A DNA stretch of 6,148 bases from JAWLGJ01 sp041685145 (GTDB lineage Bacteria; Pseudomonadota; Alphaproteobacteria; Rhodospirillales; Magnetospirillaceae): NCBI GenBank assembly GCA_041685145.1, contig JAWLGJ010000083.1:1-6148 (forward strand), written 5' to 3'. Below are positions 1-6,148 of the stretch, piece by piece (within the stretch, counting starts at the first letter, position 1; each line of letters opens with the position of its first letter). A program made the position numbers and the translations under genes. Under the pieces are notes generated by a model that searched no databases, was not told the DNA's origin, and worked only from the letters and a program-made list of their open reading frames with translations.

Positions 1-2
1 AC

Positions 3-101
3 AGCAGTCTCAGCCTCGAAGAGCTTGCGGTCATGTCGGACCGGGAGTTGCTGATCCTTCGGGATCAACTGACCTCGCCGCTGATGCGGCGGGCTGTCTG
101 A
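3..101 (+). CDS. C-terminal fragment of an unidentified protein
   Basis: An open frame enters from the left edge and ends at TGA 99-101, giving 32 visible residues that finish ...LTSPLMRRAV. The visible part is acidic and leucine-rich (SLEELAVMSDRELLILRDQL), probably helical. Of the three plus-strand frames it reads most like protein: frame 1 stops early, and frame 2 is rich in Pro/Arg/Cys, as expected of an off-frame GC-rich reading. The start and any domain lie outside the window, so no function can be given. An internal ATG at 33 could start a 22-residue peptide, but a longer gene entering from the left is more likely. The hairpin just downstream and the opposing gene ending at 186 are consistent with a gene end here. 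Confidence 0.5.
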   Translation, partial: SSLSLEELAVMSDRELLILRDQLTSPLMRRAV

Positions 102-124
102 CCGGACCCCGGTCGGACTCCTCC

Positions 125-173
125 ACCCGCCGCTGCCGGTTTTCCCCCCGATTCCCCACTGGCAGCGGCGGGT
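125..173. terminator. GC-rich hairpin between convergent gene ends
   Basis: Positions 125-137 (ACCCGCCGCTGCC) are perfectly complementary to 161-173. The pairing continues inward through a G-T wobble (138/160) and two further pairs (139/159, 140/158), giving a 16-bp stem with a 17-nt C-rich loop. It lies between the plus-strand stop at 101 and the minus-strand CoA-transferase stop at 186, where a shared bidirectional terminator would be expected. Neither strand has a T-run after the stem, so it is not a canonical intrinsic terminator. It could be an RNA 3'-end stabiliser or a non-canonical terminator. Confidence 0.5.
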
Positions 174-185
174 CCCCACTTTGCC

Positions 186-1400
186 TCACCCGATGACGCC
201 ACCCCGTCGCAGGCTGGCGATTTCGTCGCCGTCGAGCCCCAGTTCGCCGAGCACCTCGTCGGTATGGGCGCCCAGGGTCGGCGGCGGCCGGCGGCAATCG
301 GGCGGGGTGGCCGACATCTTGATCGGATTGGCGACGAGGGGCACCAACTCCGGGCTGAGGGGATGGGGAATCTCGACGCGCATGGAGCGGGCGCGCACCT
401 GCGGGTCGGCGAACGCCTCGGGCAGGGTATAGACCGGCCCCGCCGGGACTCCCGCGCTCTCCAGCGCCGCCAGCCAGTCCGCCCGCGGGCGTGCCGCGAC
501 GACGGCGCGCAGCCGTTCCTCCAACTCCTCGCGATTGGCGATGCGGGCCGAGTTGGTGGTGTAGCGGGGGTCGCGGGCCAGTTCGGGGATGCCCGCGACC
601 TCGCAGAAGCGGGCGAACTGGCCGTCATTGCCCACCGCCAGGATGAGATAGCCGTCGGCGGCCCGATAGACGTTGTAGGGCACGATGTTGGGGTGCGCGT
701 TGCCGCGCCGTTGCGGCGCGCGCCCGGAGACGAGGAAATTCTCCGCCTCATAGGTCATCCAGGCGAGCTGGGAGTCCAGCAGCGCCATGTCGATGTGCTG
801 GCCCTGGCCGGTGGCGTCGCGGTGGCGCAGGGCGGCGAGGATGCCGACGGCGGCGTACATGCCGGTCAGCAGGTCGGCGTTGCCGATGCCGGCCTTCACC
901 GGCTCGCCCTCGGGGGCGCCGGTCAGGCTCATCATCCCGCCCATGCCCTGGGCCAGGAAGTCATAGCCGGCGCGGTGGGAATAGGGGCCGGTGTGCCCGA
1001 AGCCGGTGATCGAGCAGTAGACCAGCCCCGGAAACTCCTCTTTGAGTTGCTCATAGCCGAGGCCGTAGCGGGCGAGGTTGCCAGCCTTGAAATTCTCCAC
1101 CAGCACATCGCACCCGGCCAGCAGGCGGCGGATGAGGGCCTGGCCCTCCGGCGCCGCGATGTCCACAGCCACCGAGCGCTTGTTGCGGTTGGCCGACAGG
1201 TAATACGCGCTCTCGCCGGTGTCGCGGCCGTCGGCGTCCTTCAGATAGGGCGGCCCCCATTTGCGGGTGTCGTCACCGGCGCCGGGACGCTCGATCTTGA
1301 TGACGTCGGCGCCCAGGTCGGCGAGCAGTTGCGTGCAGAACGGTCCCGCCAGCACGCGGGTGAGGTCGAGGATGCGAAGTCCGGCAAGCGAATGCGGCAT
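186..1400 (-). CDS. CaiB/BaiF family (class III) CoA-transferase
   Basis: A 404-residue protein with ATG at 1400-1398 and TGA at 188-186. Family III CoA-transferases move CoA between an acyl-CoA donor and a free carboxylic acid through an aspartyl-CoA thioester; they are cytosolic and dimeric. The family's N-terminal signature is present (LRILDLTRVLAGPFCTQLLADLGADVIKIE, residues 8-37), as are NRNKRSVAVD (71-80), DVLVENFKAG (98-107) and the active-site segment GIGNADLLTG (171-180), where Asp176 aligns with the catalytic Asp of formyl-CoA transferase. HPNIVPY and AVGNDGQF (about 236-262) resemble the succinyl-CoA:dicarboxylate (SUGCT-like) branch more than carnitine CaiB, but the acid substrate cannot be read from sequence. 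Length is typical and the gene looks intact. It starts 23 bp after the stop of the AEC transporter on the same strand, so the two are probably cotranscribed. The Shine-Dalgarno is poor (AAGG only two bases from the ATG), which suggests translational coupling or leaderless-like initiation. Confidence 0.93.
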   Translation of the reverse strand: MPHSLAGLRILDLTRVLAGPFCTQLLADLGADVIKIERPGAGDDTRKWGPPYLKDADGRDTGESAYYLSANRNKRSVAVDIAAPEGQALIRRLLAGCDVLVENFKAGNLARYGLGYEQLKEEFPGLVYCSITGFGHTGPYSHRAGYDFLAQGMGGMMSLTGAPEGEPVKAGIGNADLLTGMYAAVGILAALRHRDATGQGQHIDMALLDSQLAWMTYEAENFLVSGRAPQRRGNAHPNIVPYNVYRAADGYLILAVGNDGQFARFCEVAGIPELARDPRYTTNSARIANREELEERLRAVVAARPRADWLAALESAGVPAGPVYTLPEAFADPQVRARSMRVEIPHPLSPELVPLVANPIKMSATPPDCRRPPPTLGAHTDEVLGELGLDGDEIASLRRGGVIG

Positions 1401-1423
1401 GGCCTTGTCGTGGCATTTGCGGT

Positions 1424-2338
1424 TCAGGTGAACAGGATGAGGTTGACGGGCACGATCAGCGCCGCCAGCAGCGTGTGCGCGGTGATGATAGCCGCCATCA
1501 GCGCCGAGTCGCCACCCATCTGGCGGCTGAGCACATAGGCCGAGGGCGAGCAGGGCAGCGACGCATACAGCACCGCGACCCCGGTGGCGGCGGCCGGAAA
1601 CCCGACCAGGCCGGCGCCCAGCGCCGCGGCGGCGGGCAACAGGCCCATCTTCAGCGCCGCCGTCGCCACCAGGGCCCGGCGCCCGGCCAGCAACGCCCCC
1701 AGGTCGAGGCCGGCCCCCACCGCCAGCAGGCCGATGGGCAGCGCCGCCCGGCCCAAAATCTCCAGACTGGGGCCCAGCCCTGGCGGCAGACCGACGCCCA
1801 GGAGATTAAGGGCGATGCCGAGGGCGCAGGCCAGGATCAGCGGGTTGGTCAGAATGGGGCGCAGCAGGCCCCAGACGCCGGGGGCGGCGCGCCCGGTCCA
1901 GGCCACCATTCCCGTCACCGACACCAGATTGACCAGCGGCACCACGGCGGCGATGCACACCGCCGTCAGGGTGACGCCGGTCTCGCCGTACAGCGCCGCG
2001 GCGGCGGCGAGACCGAAATAGGTGTTGGGGCGGATGGCCCCCTGCAGGATCGAGGTCCGGCCGGGACCGTCGGCGGCGATGGCGCGGCCCAGGCCCACCG
2101 CCACCCCGGCGCTGAGCAGGGTCGCCCCCGCCACCACGCCCGCCAGCGGCGCCGCCGGCAGGCCGGTGAAGTCGGCGCCGGCCAGATTGCTGACCAGCAA
2201 CGCCGGGAAGGTGACGTAATAGGTCAGCTTCTCGGCCGGCGCCCAAAAGGAGTCGGGCAGAAAGGCCGTGCGGCGCAGGGCGTATCCCAGCACGATCAGC
2301 AGGAAGACGGGCAGCAGCGCGGCAACGGTGGTGGACAT
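1424..2338 (-). CDS. AEC (auxin efflux carrier) family permease
   Basis: A 304-residue inner-membrane transporter of the AEC/Mem_trans family (PF03547), whose characterised bacterial members move malate, malonate and other organic acids. I chose ATG 2338-2336 because transmembrane segment 1 (residues 5-22, VAALLPVFLLIVLGYALRR) begins there. The frame extends 31 codons upstream to a TTG, but that extension would put a non-membrane leader before the usual family N-terminus. About ten hydrophobic segments can be drawn (near 5-22, 37-52, 63-86, 99-118, 122-144, 163-182, 195-215, 222-245, 251-270, 281-302). Family-like motifs include RPNTYFGLAAA (103-113), ALPIGLLAVGAGLDL (199-213), LKMGLLPAAA (229-238) and the C-terminal PSAYVLSRQMGGD (265-277). 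No clear Shine-Dalgarno precedes the ATG. The CoA-transferase follows after 23 bp, which suggests the pair imports an acid and attaches CoA to it. Specificity is unknown. Confidence 0.92.
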   Translation of the reverse strand: MSTTVAALLPVFLLIVLGYALRRTAFLPDSFWAPAEKLTYYVTFPALLVSNLAGADFTGLPAAPLAGVVAGATLLSAGVAVGLGRAIAADGPGRTSILQGAIRPNTYFGLAAAAALYGETGVTLTAVCIAAVVPLVNLVSVTGMVAWTGRAAPGVWGLLRPILTNPLILACALGIALNLLGVGLPPGLGPSLEILGRAALPIGLLAVGAGLDLGALLAGRRALVATAALKMGLLPAAAALGAGLVGFPAAATGVAVLYASLPCSPSAYVLSRQMGGDSALMAAIITAHTLLAALIVPVNLILFT

Positions 2339-2529
2339 GGATCGGGCATACGCCAAACCGCCAGGCGCGGCAAGCTCCAACGGATAAAAGACAAACGAAA
2401 AGGTCGCAGTGGTCGCTGACGACGCAGGCAAAACGTTGCCACCGCCCCCAAAGGTGGCTTTACCTTTGCCCCCGATGGGTCCACCTATCGTCGTACCGTT
2501 TCTTTCTGCATATAGGCACGGATCGGCCC
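2339..2529. promoter_or_regulatory. Divergent intergenic region between AEC permease and ftsH paralogue
   Basis: This 191-bp spacer must carry the promoters for both the minus-strand permease/CoA-transferase pair and the plus-strand ftsH. It is more AT-rich than the flanking genes, especially near 2380-2405 and 2495-2515. A TATAGG at 2511-2516 sits 13 bases before the ftsH GTG, but I could not pair it with a convincing -35 box. No coding frame here looks real; the open frame running into it from the permease lacks an ATG. Confidence 0.55.
2449..2468. promoter_or_regulatory. Palindrome in divergent promoter region (possible operator)
   Basis: CAAAGGT at 2449-2455 is repeated inverted as ACCTTTG at 2462-2468, with a 6-base spacer GGCTTT. 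A second hairpin overlaps it: GCCACC 2438-2443 with GGTGGC 2453-2458, so the two structures are mutually exclusive in RNA. The location, about 60 bases before the ftsH start and 110 bases before the permease start, suits a regulator binding site. I cannot name a regulator; a chance palindrome is possible. Confidence 0.35.
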
Positions 2530-4371
<1,842 letters not shown>

Positions 4372-4373
4372 GT

Positions 4374-4400
4374 TCTCACTCCGCTCGCTCGGCCGCCGCC
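4374..4400 (-). repeat. Degenerate inverted copy of dispersed repeat (copy C)
   Basis: Starting two bases after the ftsH stop, this 27-bp stretch is the reverse complement of the 3' part of the repeats at 6049-6085 and 6112-6148. It matches copy A at 24 of 27 positions; the shared core is CCGCTCGCT followed after one base by GGCCGCCGCC. The attga hairpin half of the element is missing. It occupies about half of the 51-bp gap between the convergent ftsH and metC stops, where a terminator would be expected; no T-tailed hairpin is seen there. Confidence 0.7.
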
Positions 4401-4422
4401 GGTGTCTGGAGGTTGAGCGGGG

Positions 4423-5589
4423 CTACGAGGCCGCCCTCAGGCGCTGGAAACCCTTGTCCAGGTCGGCCTTGAGATCGTCCACGTCCTCCAGGCCCGCATG
4501 GATGCGCAGGCTGGGGCCTTCCGGGGCCCAGGGGGTGGCGGTGCGGGGAATGCGGCCCTGGCTGGGGACGATCAGGCTTTCATAGCCGCCCCAACTGAAG
4601 CCCATGCCGAAAAGCTCCAGGCCGTCCAGCATCGCCGCCACCGCCGCAGGCGGCGCGGGCTTCAGCACCAGACCGAACAGGCCGCAGGCGCCGGCGAAGT
4701 CGCGCCGGAACAGGGCGTGGCCGGGGTCGCCGGGCAGGGCCGGGTGCATCACCCGCGCCACCTCGGGCCGCCCCGCCAGCCATTCCGCCAGGGCCAGGCC
4801 GTTGGCCGCGTGCTGCTTCAGGCGCGGCGCCAGGGTGCGCAGGCCGCGCAGGCCCAGATAGGCCTCGTCGGCGCCGACGCTGTAGCCGAAGCCCGCCACG
4901 GTCGCCTTCACCCGGCGCCACAGATCCTCATCGACGGTGATCACCGCGCCCAGCATGGCATCGGCGTGGCCGACGATGTATTTGGTGCAGGCCTGGATCG
5001 AAACGTCGACGCCCTTGTCGAAGGGCTGGAAATTCAGCACGCCCCAGGTGTTGTCCATCGCGACCAGCGCGCCGGCCTCGTGGGCGGCGGCGGCGATCGC
5101 CGGCACGTCCTGGACCTCGAAGGTCATCGAGCCGGGCGACTCCACGAACACCAGCCGCGTGTTCGGGCGGATGAGGTCGCGGACGCCGGCGCCGACATGA
5201 GGGTCGTAATAGGTGGTCTCGACGCCGAAGCGCGCCAGCACGGTGTCGCAGAACTTGCGGGTGGGGTGATAGACGGTGTCGGCGACCAGCACATGGTCGC
5301 CCTGGGCCAGGAAGGCGCCGAGGGTGGCGCAGATGGCGGCCAGCCCCGACGGCGTGGCGACGCAGTGGCGCCCGCCCTCGGCCGCCGCCACCGCCTCTTC
5401 CAGCGCGAACACGGTGGGGGTGCCGAAGCGGCCGTAGCGCACGCCCTCGAAGGGGCTGCGGGCGCCGGCTTCAAGCGCCGCGACGGTGGGATAGGTGATG
5501 GTGGAGGCGTGGTAGACGGGCGGGTTGACGGCGCCGTGGTGGTCTTCGGGGTGGCGGCCGGCATGGACCAGCCGGGTGTGCTTGTGCAT
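4423..5589 (-). CDS. metC: Cystathionine beta-lyase (PLP-dependent)
   Basis: A 388-residue Cys/Met-metabolism PLP enzyme (fold type I). It cleaves cystathionine to homocysteine, pyruvate and ammonia, the penultimate step of methionine synthesis in the cytosol. ATG 5589-5587 is chosen because it has a good Shine-Dalgarno and the family N-terminus (HTRLVHAGRHP) begins there; the frame stays open far upstream but those residues are not MetC-like. Visible features: YGRFGTPT (52-59), whose Tyr and Arg contact the neighbouring subunit's PLP phosphate; active-site Tyr107; PLP-binding Asp179 in AMDNTWG (177-183); Schiff-base Lys203 in ACTKYIVGHADAMLG (200-214); GFSWGGYESLI (330-340); and the substrate-carboxylate Arg362 in LRIHAGLED. 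The SWGGYESL and VGHADAM signatures favour MetC over cystathionine gamma-synthase or methionine gamma-lyase, though some family members are promiscuous. It lies downstream of a small lipoprotein gene and converges on ftsH with a 51-bp gap. Confidence 0.93.
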   Translation of the reverse strand: MHKHTRLVHAGRHPEDHHGAVNPPVYHASTITYPTVAALEAGARSPFEGVRYGRFGTPTVFALEEAVAAAEGGRHCVATPSGLAAICATLGAFLAQGDHVLVADTVYHPTRKFCDTVLARFGVETTYYDPHVGAGVRDLIRPNTRLVFVESPGSMTFEVQDVPAIAAAAHEAGALVAMDNTWGVLNFQPFDKGVDVSIQACTKYIVGHADAMLGAVITVDEDLWRRVKATVAGFGYSVGADEAYLGLRGLRTLAPRLKQHAANGLALAEWLAGRPEVARVMHPALPGDPGHALFRRDFAGACGLFGLVLKPAPPAAVAAMLDGLELFGMGFSWGGYESLIVPSQGRIPRTATPWAPEGPSLRIHAGLEDVDDLKADLDKGFQRLRAAS

Positions 5590-5597
5590 CGGATGCG

Positions 5598-5605
5598 CCT
5601 CTTCC
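5598..5605 (-). promoter_or_regulatory. Ribosome binding site of metC
   Basis: On the minus strand this reads GGAAGAGG, ending 8 bases before the ATG at 5589. It decides the metC start against the long upstream open frame, which otherwise runs through the lipoprotein gene in a different frame. Confidence 0.75.
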
Positions 5606-5631
5606 ACAGGGACGGGTGGCGGGGCGCATGG

Positions 5632-5688
5632 TGCCATCGCCGGCGGGCCGGCGCCAGGACCGGCATGACCGCCGGTCCTGGGATGGCA
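5632..5688 (-). other. Predicted three-way-junction structured element between lipoprotein gene and metC
   Basis: Three stems nest almost without unpaired bases. The outer stem pairs TGCCATC 5632-5638 with GATGGCA 5682-5688 (7 bp). Arm 1 pairs 5639-5643 with 5648-5652 (5 bp, 4-base loop). Arm 2 pairs 5654-5664 (CCAGGACCGGC) with 5671-5681 (11 bp, 6-base loop). Only base 5653 is unpaired at the junction, so 46 of 57 bases pair. The element begins 8 bases after the lipoprotein stop on the minus strand and ends 42 bases before the metC ATG. No T-run follows. It could be a transcription end or mRNA stabiliser for the lipoprotein, a REP-like element, or a leader structure of metC. It shows no SAM-II riboswitch signature that I recognise. 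Confidence 0.6.
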
Positions 5689-5696
5689 GGTGAAGC

Positions 5697-5876
5697 CTAG
5701 TCGGCCTCCTCGGCCTCTTCCTCCAGCGCGCCCCCCGCCGATTGCATATCGCGTCCGAAGCCTTCGGTGGTCTCGCAGCCGCCGAGGGCGAACAGGCCCA
5801 AGGACAGCAGCAGCATCAGGGCGAGCCAGGGAGCGGGGCGCGTGCGGGCTTCGGCCCGGCTGCGAATCCTGCGCAT
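5697..5876 (-). CDS. Entericidin EcnA/B-like small lipoprotein
   Basis: A 59-residue frame from ATG 5876-5874 to TAG 5699-5697. The N-terminus is basic (MRRIRSRAEARTR), followed by a hydrophobic stretch (about 17-31, WLALMLLLSLGLFAL) and a lipobox LGGC with the lipidated cysteine at residue 34: a signal peptidase II substrate. The mature part is only 26 residues, CETTEGFGRDMQSAGGALEEE and a short acidic tail. The Cys-x-T-x-x-G-x-G-x-D-x-Q-x-x-G pattern is that of entericidin EcnA/B (PF08085), membrane lipoproteins known in E. coli as a toxin/antidote pair expressed in stationary phase. Here a single copy is seen, so toxin or antidote roles cannot be assigned; many alphaproteobacteria carry lone members of unknown role. 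A strong Shine-Dalgarno (GGAGGA, 7 bases upstream) supports it. The n-region is long and Arg-rich, slightly unusual. metC follows 107 bp downstream on the same strand. The gene is small enough to be missed by length-filtered gene calling. Confidence 0.88.
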   Translation of the reverse strand: MRRIRSRAEARTRPAPWLALMLLLSLGLFALGGCETTEGFGRDMQSAGGALEEEAEEAD

Positions 5877-5883
5877 GATCGAG

Positions 5884-5889
5884 TCCTCC
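5884..5889 (-). promoter_or_regulatory. Ribosome binding site of the entericidin-like gene
   Basis: On the minus strand this reads GGAGGA, a near-perfect Shine-Dalgarno, 7 bases before the ATG at 5876. It is the strongest such site in the window and is main support for this short gene being translated. Confidence 0.8.
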
Positions 5890-5957
5890 GTCGCTGTCGG
5901 CGCTGAGTCGGGCAGGTGGTGCCGCGCCCGGTGGGCAGCAAGCCACGAAAACGGCTA

Positions 5958-5984
5958 GCCCGGCCCGACCGCGTCGAGCCGGGC
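5958..5984. other. Imperfect GC-rich hairpin upstream of the entericidin-like gene
   Basis: Positions 5958-5968 (GCCCGGCCCGA) pair with 5974-5984, with one C/A mismatch (5965/5977) and a 5-base loop. It has no T-run on either strand. It sits about 80 bases upstream of the lipoprotein start and may end transcription from a gene beyond the right edge, or be part of the 5' region. I found no convincing promoter between it and the gene. Confidence 0.4.
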
Positions 5985-6048
5985 CGGTGTTCGTTGCCCG
6001 TATCGGCAAGCCTCGCGCGTCTAGGGCGTGATCCGCGGTCGCGCCCAG

Positions 6049-6085
6049 CCGCCATTGAGGCGGCGGCCAAGCGAGCGGAGCGAGC
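6049..6085 (+). repeat. Dispersed 37-bp repeat, copy A
   Basis: This copy is identical to copy B at 6112-6148 except for one base (G at 6071, A at 6134). The first part forms a hairpin: GCCGCC 6048-6053 pairs with GGCGGC 6059-6064 around loop ATTGA. The second part is the purine-rich CGAGCGGAGCGAGC. An inverted, partly degenerate relative lies at 4374-4400. The size, the hairpin and the intergenic location are like REP-type repetitive extragenic elements. Confidence 0.8.
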
Positions 6086-6111
6086 TCCCGGCGAGGGGCA
6101 CAACGGACTCA

Positions 6112-6148
6112 CCGCCATTGAGGCGGCGGCCAAACGAGCGGAGCGAGC
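6112..6148 (+). repeat. Dispersed 37-bp repeat, copy B
   Basis: This is the second direct copy, exactly 63 bases downstream of copy A and running to the window edge, so the element may extend further or continue as more copies. The hairpin is retained with five pairs (CCGCC 6112-6116 with GGCGG 6122-6126, loop ATTGA). The 26 bases between the copies (6086-6111) show no similarity to the repeat. Confidence 0.8.

Noticed and set aside
264..1538. A 424-codon plus-strand open frame opposite the CoA-transferase and the end of the permease
   Set aside because: It is a GC-rich antisense shadow: composition is Gly/Ala/Arg/His/Gln-rich with no family motif, while the minus strand encodes a clear CaiB/BaiF enzyme.
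2339..2431. Extension of the AEC permease to a TTG at 2431
   Set aside because: The first ATG at 2338 places transmembrane segment 1 at the N-terminus as is usual for the family; the extension has no ribosome binding site and would add a non-family leader.
2486..2516. RpoH (heat-shock sigma) promoter before ftsH, suggested by GCATATA at 2509
   Set aside because: No CTTGAA-like -35 element is found at 16-19 bases upstream (the region reads TATCGT), so the match is too weak to call.
5590..5696. SAM riboswitch in the metC leader
   Set aside because: The leader is short and its stems are GC-rich junction stems; I could not find the conserved SAM-II pseudoknot or SAM-I core sequence.
5590..6009. 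N-terminal extension of metC by 140 codons to an upstream start
   Set aside because: The extension is Pro/Arg/Gly-rich, overlaps the lipoprotein gene in another frame, and the ATG at 5589 has a good Shine-Dalgarno and the family N-terminus.
6048..6148. In-frame repeated peptide (AIEAAAKRAERA) across the two repeats, since 63 is a multiple of 3
   Set aside because: No start codon lies in that frame nearby, the other frames are open too, and copy C is inverted and non-coding, so a nucleotide-level repeat explains it better.

Overview
The window is high-GC DNA with strong G/C preference at third codon positions. The gene content (entericidin-type lipoprotein, MetC-type cystathionine beta-lyase, FtsH paralogue, AEC transporter next to a CaiB/BaiF CoA-transferase) fits an alphaproteobacterium. 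A Rhodospirillales-like relative (Magnetospirillum/Phaeospirillum type) is my guess, based on overall feel rather than a diagnostic marker. There are no rRNA or tRNA genes, CRISPR arrays, transposases or phage genes.

Layout from left to right: (1) positions 3-101 hold the C-terminal tail of an unidentified plus-strand gene that starts outside the window. A GC-rich hairpin (125-173) separates it from the next block. (2) A minus-strand pair follows, transcribed right to left: an AEC-family permease (start 2338, stop 1424), then 23 bp later a class III CoA-transferase (start 1400, stop 186). Together they look like an uptake-plus-activation unit for an organic acid. (3) A 191-bp divergent spacer (2339-2529) holds a small palindrome. 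(4) A plus-strand ftsH paralogue runs from a GTG at 2530 to 4371, with all ATPase and protease residues present but some unusual substitutions and almost no C-terminal tail. (5) A 51-bp convergent gap is half filled by an inverted, degenerate copy of a dispersed repeat. (6) A second minus-strand pair follows: a 59-residue entericidin-like lipoprotein (5876-5697), then metC (5589-4423). The 107-bp spacer between them carries a compact predicted three-way junction at 5632-5688. (7) The right end (5877-6148) has no convincing gene. It holds the lipoprotein ribosome binding site, an imperfect hairpin (5958-5984) and two direct copies, 63 bp apart, of the repeat whose inverted relative follows ftsH.

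Functionally this looks mostly like ordinary chromosomal housekeeping and accessory metabolism: acid import and CoA activation, membrane protein quality control, methionine biosynthesis, and a small envelope lipoprotein. The parts most worth a second look are non-coding: the repeat family that brackets the lipoprotein-metC block in opposite orientations, and the three-way-junction element. I see no evidence for a new defence or mobile system.
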